From contig JAUSNC010000011.1 in assembly GCA_030645645.1 (NCBI GenBank), forward strand, positions 1 to 6,875: 6,875 nt of DNA, in the 5' to 3' direction. The translations under genes were made by a program, and so were the position numbers. A model generated the notes under the pieces. That model saw nothing but the letters and a program-made list of their open reading frames with translations. It was not told where the DNA came from and ran no database searches. Below are positions 1 to 6,597 of the stretch, piece after piece. Numbering within the stretch: position 1 is the stretch's first letter; every line of letters starts with the position of its first letter. This stretch comes from Candidatus Parcubacteria bacterium. Lineage in GTDB: Bacteria > Patescibacteriota > Minisyncoccia > Minisyncoccales > UBA6532.

Positions 1-1387
1 ATTTTTGCCAAAGACGGCTGTAATTCAAGGGGGTTGAACTTTCCATAAGGGCGGACATAAAATTTATGAGCTCTTTATCGGAATATTGGAAATTATCCAG
101 CGCGTCTTTCACCAGCTGGGGCAACTGGGTTAAAGCGCCGCATTTCCCGACCATAGACAAAACATTATAAAAAGTGGATCCGAAAGTTATTACCGGTTTT
201 TTAAGCATAATTCCTTCCCATCCGGCCGTTCCGGTTATTGTAGTTATAAGCTTTGCATTTTTAACCAAAGAAATGGAATCTGCGGAAGACTTTATTAAGC
301 GCACGTTCGGAATATTTTTCAGAGCTTCATAAAAAGATTTATCCCTGTACCCTGTCATAGTAGGATGATCTTTCACATAAAGCCTAAAACCGACTGGCAA
401 AGCTTTGGCTATAGTCTGGGCTACGGAAAATTGATTGGTAAAAAATGGGGCATAAAGCAAAGTGGCTATTTCCGGTTCCTGGTGGAGCGGGAAATAAGCG
501 TAATCCTCCCCTTCTTTGGAATCTTCAAATATATCGGGGGAAATGATCCATTTTCTCAAGCGCCTTTGAATGCGATTTCTTAAATAACTTAAAGGACCTT
601 CCTCAAGGTAATCTTTCCATCTTTCTTCTTTAATATAGATTTTTAAATACCTGCTGAAAAATTCCGCCCAGCGCGAAAATCTCGGTAAAATTGGAAGAGC
701 GTCAGATTCCGTCCACACTCTTTTATGGGGGCTTTCTCTAAATTCCTTTAAAATAGCGGTTGATTCTTCCTGGAATTTACTTTGCCTTTCTTCTTTTTGA
801 AGAGAATTAAAAATATCGTTGACTTCGGTAAAATCGCAATAGCAATTGTCGTTTAAAAGAACTCTCTCTTTTATCCTGGCGTGTTCAATAACATAGGTTT
901 TGATGCCCATTCTTTTTGCCGCCCAATAAAGAACCAGGCTGCCCATTGACCCGACTGCGGAAAAAATAACGGCATCAGGCTTTTTTTCTTCCAGCATGCC
1001 GGTTATTTTGCGAAACCTGACCTGTAAATGGTTCAATATATCGTCGTAGCTCAAGGGAGGAGCGCCTCCAACTTCATATTTTGGAAGATTCGTCGTAAAA
1101 TACCTGTCAATTCCCCAAAATTGCCAAAGATTGGGTATGCCATATTTTTCTTCCAAAGATTTTAAATAGTCATAATCCACCTTTTCATTTAAAGATAAAT
1201 CAAAAAGGTCTTCTTCAACCAGCAATGGATTAAAGATAACGCTTGTTTGAGACTTCAAAAACTTTTCGGCGGTTCTTAGAAAAGTATAGCCACAAAAATC
1301 GGTCACTCCGTAATTATCCTTGAGTAATTTAGCCATTGCTGTTCCGAATACGGAAAACTTTCTTTGTAGTAAAAAACAAATTTTCAT
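1..1387 (-). CDS. KpsC/KpsS-like capsule polysaccharide biosynthesis protein (C-terminus cut off)
   Basis: This is the last gene of the unit; it runs off the left edge after 462 complete codons with no stop. The N-terminal half looks like the first Rossmann domain of a GT-B glycosyltransferase, with a PDAVIFSAVGSMGS stretch at residues 137-150. The C-terminal half carries the signature of the capsule-synthesis family (Pfam Capsule_synth type): FPLHQEPE at 299-306, YVKDHP at 337-342, ITGTAGWEG at 384-392 and KPVITFG at 397-403. Known relatives KpsC and KpsS add Kdo linkers to a lipid anchor in the cytoplasm. Whether this protein transfers Kdo or another sugar cannot be read from the sequence. 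No signal peptide or membrane segment is seen, so it should act at the inner face of the membrane. The ATG start overlaps the TGA stop of the GT4 gene in an ATGA, which supports this start and translational coupling. The family call is fairly secure; the substrate is unknown. Confidence 0.8.
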   Translation of the reverse strand, partial: MKICFLLQRKFSVFGTAMAKLLKDNYGVTDFCGYTFLRTAEKFLKSQTSVIFNPLLVEEDLFDLSLNEKVDYDYLKSLEEKYGIPNLWQFWGIDRYFTTNLPKYEVGGAPPLSYDDILNHLQVRFRKITGMLEEKKPDAVIFSAVGSMGSLVLYWAAKRMGIKTYVIEHARIKERVLLNDNCYCDFTEVNDIFNSLQKEERQSKFQEESTAILKEFRESPHKRVWTESDALPILPRFSRWAEFFSRYLKIYIKEERWKDYLEEGPLSYLRNRIQRRLRKWIISPDIFEDSKEGEDYAYFPLHQEPEIATLLYAPFFTNQFSVAQTIAKALPVGFRLYVKDHPTMTGYRDKSFYEALKNIPNVRLIKSSADSISLVKNAKLITTITGTAGWEGIMLKKPVITFGSTFYNVLSMVGKCGALTQLPQLVKDALDNFQYSDKELINFMSALMESSTPLNYSRLWQK

Positions 1388-2532
1388 CTTTTTACAAAAT
1401 TATTTAAGCTTTCTTCAAATTCTTCCGCATAATTTCGGTAGTCGTATTCTCTTGCCTTCTTTGGCCCTTTTTCAGACATTTCCTGCATTTTATTCCGATT
1501 AGTCATTAGTGAAGATATTTTTCCGGCTAAATCCTTAATATCTCCCCTTTTAAAAACAATACCTGAATCACTAACCAGCCACTGTAATGAATCAGCTACA
1601 ACCACCGGCAAGCCAAATGCCATTGCCTCAATAACAGCTAATCCGAAAGGTTCCGGCCATCTGGCAGGATGAACGAATAAATCGCTTTGAAAATAAAAAT
1701 GGAATAAATCTTCCCTTTTAACCCAGGAGTGGAAAATAACGGAATTTCCAAGGCCGGAATCTCTTACCAGCGCTTCCAGTCTCTCTTTCTCAGGCCCATC
1801 GCCGACAATATGAAGCCGGCTGTCCTTATTGCCAATTAATGAAAAAGCTTTGATCAGTATATCAACTCCTTTATCAAAATCCAAACGCCCGGCATATAAA
1901 ATATTGAAATAATCAGTATCTTTTACCGTCAAATTTTTCTCATTTTGCAGTGATTCAATATCAATAAAATCAGGAATAATTCTGAATTTTTCTTTTAAAA
2001 AACCTGCTTCCTGATAAATTTTTGCGACTGAAGGCGGACAAAAGAAAATATCGATTGAGTTAAAAAGCATTAACCCTATCGTTCTTTCCAAAAGCATTCT
2101 TATTTTATGTCTTAAAAATTTTATACCCGAGTCTATGCCGTACAGCGGCGGTTTTTTATATAAATCTTCCACTATTGAAGAATAATTATTTAAATTGACA
2201 GCGACCGGCACTTTTTTCCCGAGTTTTCGGTAAAGGCCCGCTCCCCAAAGGAAACTGGGTCCTTCAATAAAAAAAAGATCTGTTTCTAGAGAAAACTCTT
2301 CCAGAACCTTAAAAACTTGCCATTGCCTTAGAAAAAGATTGTGCCCCTTAATATCCCTTTTAATTATCTTATACGGCGGAGTAGAAAAAAACTCATTTCC
2401 TTTAGAATAAAAAGTTATAACTGAAACATCGTATCCTTTTGCTTGCAGGAAACGCAACTTCAGATCTAAACAATAGTTTGATCCTCCGCCGGTTACCAAA
2501 TTTATTTTACTAGTAATAAAAATTATTTTCAT
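1384..2532 (-). CDS. GT4-family glycosyltransferase (GT-B fold, retaining)
   Basis: The 382-residue protein has the usual length and layout of a GT4 enzyme. A glycine-rich acceptor-side loop (TGGGSN, residues 14-19) follows the first strand. The nucleotide-sugar half begins around 209 with AGRLDFDKG (214-222), continues with IVGDGPE (242-248) and holds the EPFGLAVIEA motif (294-303), giving the E-x7-E pair E294/E302 that contacts the donor. GT4 enzymes transfer a sugar from a nucleotide donor with retention of configuration at the cytoplasmic membrane face; the donor and acceptor here are unknown. No membrane segment is evident. The frame stays open upstream to a TTG at 2541, but I chose the ATG at 2532 because it forms an ATGA overlap with the FkbM stop, as at the next junction, and the protein then starts directly with the family's first beta strand. 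It is probably one of several transferases building the glycan. Confidence 0.92.
   Translation of the reverse strand: MKIIFITSKINLVTGGGSNYCLDLKLRFLQAKGYDVSVITFYSKGNEFFSTPPYKIIKRDIKGHNLFLRQWQVFKVLEEFSLETDLFFIEGPSFLWGAGLYRKLGKKVPVAVNLNNYSSIVEDLYKKPPLYGIDSGIKFLRHKIRMLLERTIGLMLFNSIDIFFCPPSVAKIYQEAGFLKEKFRIIPDFIDIESLQNEKNLTVKDTDYFNILYAGRLDFDKGVDILIKAFSLIGNKDSRLHIVGDGPEKERLEALVRDSGLGNSVIFHSWVKREDLFHFYFQSDLFVHPARWPEPFGLAVIEAMAFGLPVVVADSLQWLVSDSGIVFKRGDIKDLAGKISSLMTNRNKMQEMSEKGPKKAREYDYRNYAEEFEESLNNFVKR
2529..2532 (-). other. ATGA stop/start overlap that decides the GT4 start
   Basis: On the minus strand the bases read ATGA: the ATG opens the GT4 gene and the TGA closes the FkbM gene. The same arrangement recurs at 1384-1387 and 5818-5821. 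No Shine-Dalgarno sequence precedes it, so re-initiation by the terminating ribosome is the likely mode of translation. A TTG codon nine bases upstream (2541) is the alternative start and would add only Met-Pro-Lys. Confidence 0.7.
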
Positions 2533-3326
2533 TTTCGGCAAAATAAGTTGACGAAATTATCCTTTTTTAAAATCATTCCAATATTTTTCAAAAACTCGTT
2601 ATTATCCTTAATTGATTCGAGCTGACCATTATCCGTTATTAAAAAAATATTAAATCCTGCACTTTTTAATTGATCTAAAAATTCTTTTGGCTCCGCTTTG
2701 GCAAGATGTAAGTTTTCCGGACAAAACTCAAGAATTAGCATAATTGCCGGATTGTTTTGAATCAACTGCCCCATCCCCTGAAAAGCCAACGGTTCCGCTC
2801 CCTCAATATCAATTTTTACTAAATCTATCCTTGGTGAACCGATTTCATCGGTGAAAGAATCTAGTGTTGTCGCTTCCACCTTAATCTTTTCTGGTCTAAA
2901 ACTTGCAGGGGAAAGGCCATGGCAACCCGTATAGCCGTCGCCTCTGTAAAATTCAACAGAGCCTGTTTGGTTTGATACAGCCATGGGAATTACTTTTATA
3001 TTGGCGTATTTTCCGGTGTTTTTTAAAAGTAGTTTTAAATTGACCGGCTCCGGTTCAAAAACAAAAATTATTCCCCTTGGCCCCGCTAATTTTGAAAAAA
3101 TGATTGAATAATAACCTATATGAGCTCCTGCATCAATAATATTCATCCCGGGTTTTATCATTTTCTCGCATAAAGCGACTGTTTCCTTTTCATAAAACCC
3201 GAATAGCATTTCAAACTTCATCCTCCATTCATACTTTGACGGAAAATTCATTCCTTTTAAGTAAGATAAAAACGCTGCCGTGAACTCCAAAAATGATTTA
3301 GCCGGTTTCTTGAAAATGCTCAGCAT
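2529..3326 (-). CDS. FkbM-family SAM-dependent methyltransferase
   Basis: The 265-residue protein has the FkbM layout. A helical N-terminal segment of about 60 residues is followed by the SAM-binding motif I, IIDAGAHIGYYSI (63-75), the acidic end of the second strand in FVFEPEP (88-94), and the diagnostic DLVKIDIEGAE block (168-178) with a following ILEFCPE (198-204). FkbM enzymes O-methylate hydroxyl groups on sugars and polyketides, and the family is common in polysaccharide and flagellin glycosylation loci. Its position between a sugar oxidoreductase and a glycosyltransferase suggests a sugar hydroxyl as target, either on the nucleotide sugar or on the growing glycan; that is inference. 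The gene starts one base after the stop of the oxidoreductase gene (TAATATG) and overlaps the GT4 gene by four bases. The leader is A-rich with no Shine-Dalgarno sequence. No defect is seen in its motifs. Confidence 0.9.
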   Translation of the reverse strand: MLSIFKKPAKSFLEFTAAFLSYLKGMNFPSKYEWRMKFEMLFGFYEKETVALCEKMIKPGMNIIDAGAHIGYYSIIFSKLAGPRGIIFVFEPEPVNLKLLLKNTGKYANIKVIPMAVSNQTGSVEFYRGDGYTGCHGLSPASFRPEKIKVEATTLDSFTDEIGSPRIDLVKIDIEGAEPLAFQGMGQLIQNNPAIMLILEFCPENLHLAKAEPKEFLDQLKSAGFNIFLITDNGQLESIKDNNEFLKNIGMILKKDNFVNLFCRK

Positions 3327-3327
3327 A

Positions 3328-4341
3328 TTATTTTTTTAATCTGATAATTTTCCCCGTTCTAACGCTTTCTTTCATGGCAAAAAGAACTTTGAGATCCGCT
3401 AATCCGTCCTCCCCCCTGCTGATGGGCTTTTCTTTGCCATCTAAACATTTGACGACGTGATCCGCCATCTGCATTCTGAAACTTCTCATTTTCCCTCTTA
3501 TTTTTGGCTTTTGTCTTAGTTGATGAAAACCCTTAAAATATTTGTGGGCGACCAGCGGCCTGTATTCCAGCCTAAATGCATTGTCTCTGAAAAAGAGTCC
3601 GCCTTTCTCTCCCAAAAGATACATTTCTGAAAATCCGTAATCCGGCGGCAGAGACTGCCAAACGGCCGTAGTCCCATTTTTAAAGCGAAAAAGAACATCC
3701 GCGCTCAAATCGTTTTTTAAACTTTTCTTTTCAGTCGCTTTGTTTTCCGCAGCAAAAACCCATTCCACTTCTCCGAAAAAGAATCTCAAAATATCTATCC
3801 AGTGAGTCCCATTGTTAAAAAGGCCGTTGTAATAATAAACCGTAGCCTGGATGATTTTGCCGTACTTCCCTTTTTCAATATTTTCTTTAACTTCCTTGAA
3901 AATTGGGTCGAACCTCAAATTATGGTTGATAAACAACAAAGAGCCTGATTTCTTACAGGCTATAATGGACTCCCTTGCCTCTTTTATGGCGGCAGCGATC
4001 GGTTTTTCGCAAACTATGGCGGGGATTCCATACTTAGCCGCCAATTTAGTCAAAGCCGCGTGAGACCGAGTATCGGTGGCAATGGAAACAATGTCGGGTT
4101 TTATCGATTCCAATAAAGATTCGGCTGATTTGAAAAGAGGCACGCCCGGGAAATAACGCGAAGCCACCCTTAATCTGACAGGATTCGTATCTGCCAATCC
4201 CGCCAATTCAATCCTTGGATGATTTTTATAGGCGCCGGCATGCGTGGCAGGCCTGGCTTTTTTTCCGGATAATCCCTCTTCAACTCCTATTTTTCCACAG
4301 CCAATAACGGCCGCCTTATATATTTTCTTTTGTTCAGCCAT
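3328..4341 (-). CDS. Gfo/Idh/MocA-family NAD(P)-dependent sugar oxidoreductase
   Basis: The 337-residue length is typical for the family. The N-terminal Rossmann domain opens with AVIGCGKIG (11-19) for NAD(P) binding. The conserved CEKPIA motif (111-116) supplies the catalytic-region lysine K113. The C-terminal alpha/beta domain includes NHNLRFDP (139-146) and GTHWIDIL (178-185), where H180 and D183 sit at the usual active-site positions. These enzymes oxidise or reduce hydroxyl or keto groups on sugars, inositols or nucleotide sugars in the cytoplasm. The exact substrate cannot be told, but the gene directly abuts the cytidylyltransferase gene (stop TAA immediately followed by ATG, zero spacing), so both probably act on the same sugar. 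The insertion at residues 20-35 after the Rossmann glycine loop (GVEEGLSGKKARPATH) is rich in small and charged residues and resembles that of members acting on activated sugars, but this is a weak hint. There is no Shine-Dalgarno sequence at the start. Confidence 0.9.
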   Translation of the reverse strand: MAEQKKIYKAAVIGCGKIGVEEGLSGKKARPATHAGAYKNHPRIELAGLADTNPVRLRVASRYFPGVPLFKSAESLLESIKPDIVSIATDTRSHAALTKLAAKYGIPAIVCEKPIAAAIKEARESIIACKKSGSLLFINHNLRFDPIFKEVKENIEKGKYGKIIQATVYYYNGLFNNGTHWIDILRFFFGEVEWVFAAENKATEKKSLKNDLSADVLFRFKNGTTAVWQSLPPDYGFSEMYLLGEKGGLFFRDNAFRLEYRPLVAHKYFKGFHQLRQKPKIRGKMRSFRMQMADHVVKCLDGKEKPISRGEDGLADLKVLFAMKESVRTGKIIRLKK

Positions 4342-5118
4342 TTATTTATTTAAAGAAGTTTTTAAATTATAGGTTGGCATTGCCTGTTTTCTTGACGCAT
4401 TGATCTCCGATAAATATGGTTTTTGTTTAAGCAAAGCAAGAATATCTTTCATCTTGAAAATTTTATCTCTCTCCATCAATTTAAAAATTTCTTTTGCAAA
4501 TTCAAAATCTTCCGGCCAGTCTACAGTCCAGCGCATATAAAATAGATTTTTCGGATTTTTTAGATTGAAAATCTTAAAGTGCTTGGGCTGTTCTCTTATT
4601 ACAAGATTAAATCCTTCCCTGTAATGGATGGAATTCTTTTTAATTTTTTTATTGAGATACTTTAAAGTTTCCATAGGGTAAATTTCAATATCCAAGCCGT
4701 GGGGAAAGGTCCAGGGATAACAATTTGTGAGATAATCAAACTTATTCGGATTGCGGCGGAAAATCCTAACTAATTTATCCACCAAACCTGGATCAACTAA
4801 TGGACAGTCTGCGGTAATGCGAACCAGGGCATCCGCTTCATATTTTTTTGCTGTTTCAAAAAGACGGGATATTAAATCTTCTTCGCTCCCCCGATAGCAT
4901 TTCAATCCTATGCTCTTTGCGTGCTTTGCCAAGACATCGTTTTCCTTAAGAACAGAAGTGCTTAAGATTATTTCATCTATTTCTTTCGCATCTAAAAGCC
5001 TGTTTTTAATATGCCAAATCAAAGTTTTTCCTAAAATCCTCTTTAAAGCCTTTCTCTTCAATCTGTGAGATCCCATTCTTGCCTGAATGACGGCAATGAC
5101 TTTTAATTTCTTCGGCAT
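4342..5118 (-). CDS. SpsF-like cytidylyltransferase (nucleotide-sugar synthesis)
   Basis: The 258-residue protein matches the SpsF/COG1861 group of CMP-sugar synthetases related to NeuA and KdsB. Visible motifs in order are the CTP-binding IQARMGSHRL (11-20), STSV (53-56), YRGSEEDLISRL (75-86), the metal-binding VRITADCPLVDP (99-110), FPHGLDIEIY (138-147) and RWTVDWPEDFEF (196-207). These enzymes transfer CMP from CTP to an acidic sugar in the cytoplasm, commonly in spore-coat, capsule or flagellin glycan loci. The P-loop-like motif is unusual: after RL the common P-G-K is replaced by K-R-K (21-23), keeping K23 but losing Pro and Gly. A tail of about 18 basic and polar residues follows the family's conserved end at about 240. 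The start lies 13 bases after the deacetylase stop, the widest gap in the window, without a Shine-Dalgarno sequence. A nonulosonic acid is the likely substrate by family, but this is not proven. Confidence 0.88.
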   Translation of the reverse strand: MPKKLKVIAVIQARMGSHRLKRKALKRILGKTLIWHIKNRLLDAKEIDEIILSTSVLKENDVLAKHAKSIGLKCYRGSEEDLISRLFETAKKYEADALVRITADCPLVDPGLVDKLVRIFRRNPNKFDYLTNCYPWTFPHGLDIEIYPMETLKYLNKKIKKNSIHYREGFNLVIREQPKHFKIFNLKNPKNLFYMRWTVDWPEDFEFAKEIFKLMERDKIFKMKDILALLKQKPYLSEINASRKQAMPTYNLKTSLNK

Positions 5119-5131
5119 AAAATCAAAACCA

Positions 5132-5821
5132 TTAATTCTTTATTTCTCTGACAAGTTCAAAAGCCTCAACAAACTTTTTGCCTGCCACCAATCCCCATCT
5201 CCGAGCAACTATTTCTATTCCTTTTGCCGACCTGGGATGCGGATATTCTCTTAATTCGCTTTTGTAAGATTCCAAAGCTTTTACTTTAACGGGGAAAGTA
5301 TCTAAGATATCTTCAAAAACATTGGGGACGAAATAATTTTTCCTTTTGGGAATCCCCCATTCGCTCGATGAAGGAATTTCAAAAGAATATATTCTTTTAA
5401 CCGTTTCCTGCTTCAAGGGTCGGCAAGCTGTTAGAACTGCCTGAAAAGTTATGCGATGGTCCAAATTCAAATCTTCCGCATAATGAGTAAATATGATATT
5501 GGGCTTAATCTCTTCTTTAATTTTCTCTATTGCTTTGATTATATTAAGAAGAGGAACAGCATCGTATTTCTGGTCGGGAAAATTTTCAAAAAACATTTCG
5601 GCAATGCCCAATATTTTTGCCGATCTTTCGGCTTCTTCCTGCAGTATAGACTGTTCTTTTCTAATAGAAAATTTTTTCTTTCCGCTTCTGGCTTCTTTCC
5701 CCTTATTCAAAATAAGGCAATATACCTTATCTCCGGCCTTCGCGTATTTTGCTATTGTTCCGCCGCATCCCAGGACTTCATCATCCGGATGGGCTGCTAT
5801 GATAAGAATTTTATTTTTCAT
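5132..5821 (-). CDS. PIG-L/LmbE-family zinc-dependent N-deacetylase
   Basis: The 229-residue protein is full length for the family. It opens with a beta strand and the hallmark AHPDDE (10-15). By analogy with MshB, H11 and D14 bind zinc and D13 is the general base. The third zinc ligand is H122 in EDLNLDHR (116-123), preceded by H113. The family's C-terminal signature is clear: YPHPRSAKGIEIVARRWG (193-210) followed by EAFEL (219-223). Relatives remove the acetyl group from N-acetylglucosamine-type residues in GPI anchors, mycothiol, lipid-linked sugars and antibiotics. All key residues are present, so the enzyme should be active. No signal peptide is seen, so it acts in the cytoplasm on a soluble or membrane-linked sugar. 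Its ATG overlaps the methyltransferase stop as ATGA. Beside an ATP-grasp ligase, it may expose an amine that is then re-acylated; this is inference. Confidence 0.93.
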   Translation of the reverse strand: MKNKILIIAAHPDDEVLGCGGTIAKYAKAGDKVYCLILNKGKEARSGKKKFSIRKEQSILQEEAERSAKILGIAEMFFENFPDQKYDAVPLLNIIKAIEKIKEEIKPNIIFTHYAEDLNLDHRITFQAVLTACRPLKQETVKRIYSFEIPSSSEWGIPKRKNYFVPNVFEDILDTFPVKVKALESYKSELREYPHPRSAKGIEIVARRWGLVAGKKFVEAFELVREIKN

Positions 5822-6594
5822 TTTTTGAAAATAAATATTTTAAGCGGACTATAATCGCCAATCGGAGGCAATTGTGAAGCTATTTGGTTTATTTGATGAT
5901 TGAATTCCGGCTTTTTCCCATCCATAGCCGCCAATTTAGCATTAAATATGCGAGAGCCGATAAAATAAGTGCTACTAAAATTATCAATCGCTTCCAATTT
6001 AAGAAACCTTCTCACTTTTGCCAAAAACTTTTTCTCATTTATGAAAAGGTTATGCCACTGAATCTGCAAAGGCTCAAGTCCAACTATTTTCCTAAGTTTA
6101 TTTATATTATCCATCCCCTCCTGACTGTCTTCGCACATAATATATCTTCCGCCTTTTTTGAGAACTCTGCTGATTTCTTTTGCCGCCACAATCTGCTGAT
6201 TTATATTTAAAAAATTTATTAAAACCCTGTCCGTAGTTGCGGCGTCAAAGGTATTATTCTTAAAAGGCAGATTTCTGATGTCTCCAACGGAAAAAGAGAC
6301 TCTTTTTTGCAATTCCGCTGATTCCTTTTCCAATCCCTGCTTTGCCCTAAAAACAGCTTTATCCGCATAATCGCAGCCGAAGAACTGGCTTTTCCTGGCC
6401 TTTGCCAAAAGAATCATTGAATGTCCATTGCCACACCCAGCATCCAATATCTTTTTCCCGACAGGGAGATATTTAGCAATACTGTTTAGCTCCATTTTAT
6501 TTAAAATCTTATCCAGCATGGTTTCCATGGGATCTTCGTGTTTTTCCGCTTCGCTGTTCCAATGTTTTCTTATTTGGGTTATGGTTTTTTTCAT
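5818..6594 (-). CDS. Class I SAM-dependent methyltransferase, substrate unknown
   Basis: The 258-residue protein carries the motifs of a Methyltransf_11/25-type enzyme: motif I ILDAGCGNGHS (49-59), GCDYADKA (73-80) ending the second strand with the ribose-binding acid D75, VGDIRNLPF (103-111), FDAATTDRVLINFLN (116-130) and ISRVLKKGGRYIM (141-153). The N-terminal 45 residues form a helical cap starting MKKTITQIRKHWN, common where such enzymes act on sugars or small molecules. The last hundred residues (about 160-258) are specific to the subgroup and probably hold the acceptor site; I do not recognise them. The protein is cytoplasmic. It starts three bases after the ATP-grasp stop and overlaps the deacetylase gene by four bases, so it is likely to act on the same compound, at an oxygen, nitrogen or carboxyl group. 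No Shine-Dalgarno sequence precedes the ATG. The class is secure, the reaction beyond methyl transfer is not. Confidence 0.88.
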   Translation of the reverse strand: MKKTITQIRKHWNSEAEKHEDPMETMLDKILNKMELNSIAKYLPVGKKILDAGCGNGHSMILLAKARKSQFFGCDYADKAVFRAKQGLEKESAELQKRVSFSVGDIRNLPFKNNTFDAATTDRVLINFLNINQQIVAAKEISRVLKKGGRYIMCEDSQEGMDNINKLRKIVGLEPLQIQWHNLFINEKKFLAKVRRFLKLEAIDNFSSTYFIGSRIFNAKLAAMDGKKPEFNHQINQIASQLPPIGDYSPLKIFIFKK

Positions 6595-6597
6595 ATT

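Noticed and set aside
365..583. Plus-strand open frame of 72 codons in the left part of the window
   Set aside because: It is antisense to the KpsC/S-like gene, which reads through this region with clear family motifs; no motif or ribosome site supports the plus-strand frame.
2533..2541. TTG start extending the GT4 gene by three codons
   Set aside because: The ATG at 2532 forms an ATGA overlap like the next junction and starts the protein at the family's first strand; the TTG has no ribosome site.
3516..3698. Minus-strand 60-codon frame inside the oxidoreductase gene
   Set aside because: It is out of frame with a complete, well-matched Gfo/Idh/MocA protein, and its translation looks random.
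4040..4052. 13-base match agccgccaattta shared with about 5927-5939
   Set aside because: The two copies lie in unrelated genes, both encode an ordinary Lys-Leu-Ala-Ala stretch, and flanking bases diverge, so this is chance.
5701..5717. Perfect 7-bp inverted repeat with a 3-base loop (ccttatt / aataagg)
   Set aside because: It lies inside the deacetylase coding region, is AT-rich, and has no T-run after it in the transcribed direction; such a hairpin is expected by chance.
5456..5854. Plus-strand open frame of 132 codons, and a second of 111 codons at 5493-5828
   Set aside because: Both lie opposite the deacetylase gene, whose family motifs are intact. Their translations are rich in Phe, Ile and Cys with no recognisable domain, as expected of a shadow of AT-rich coding DNA.
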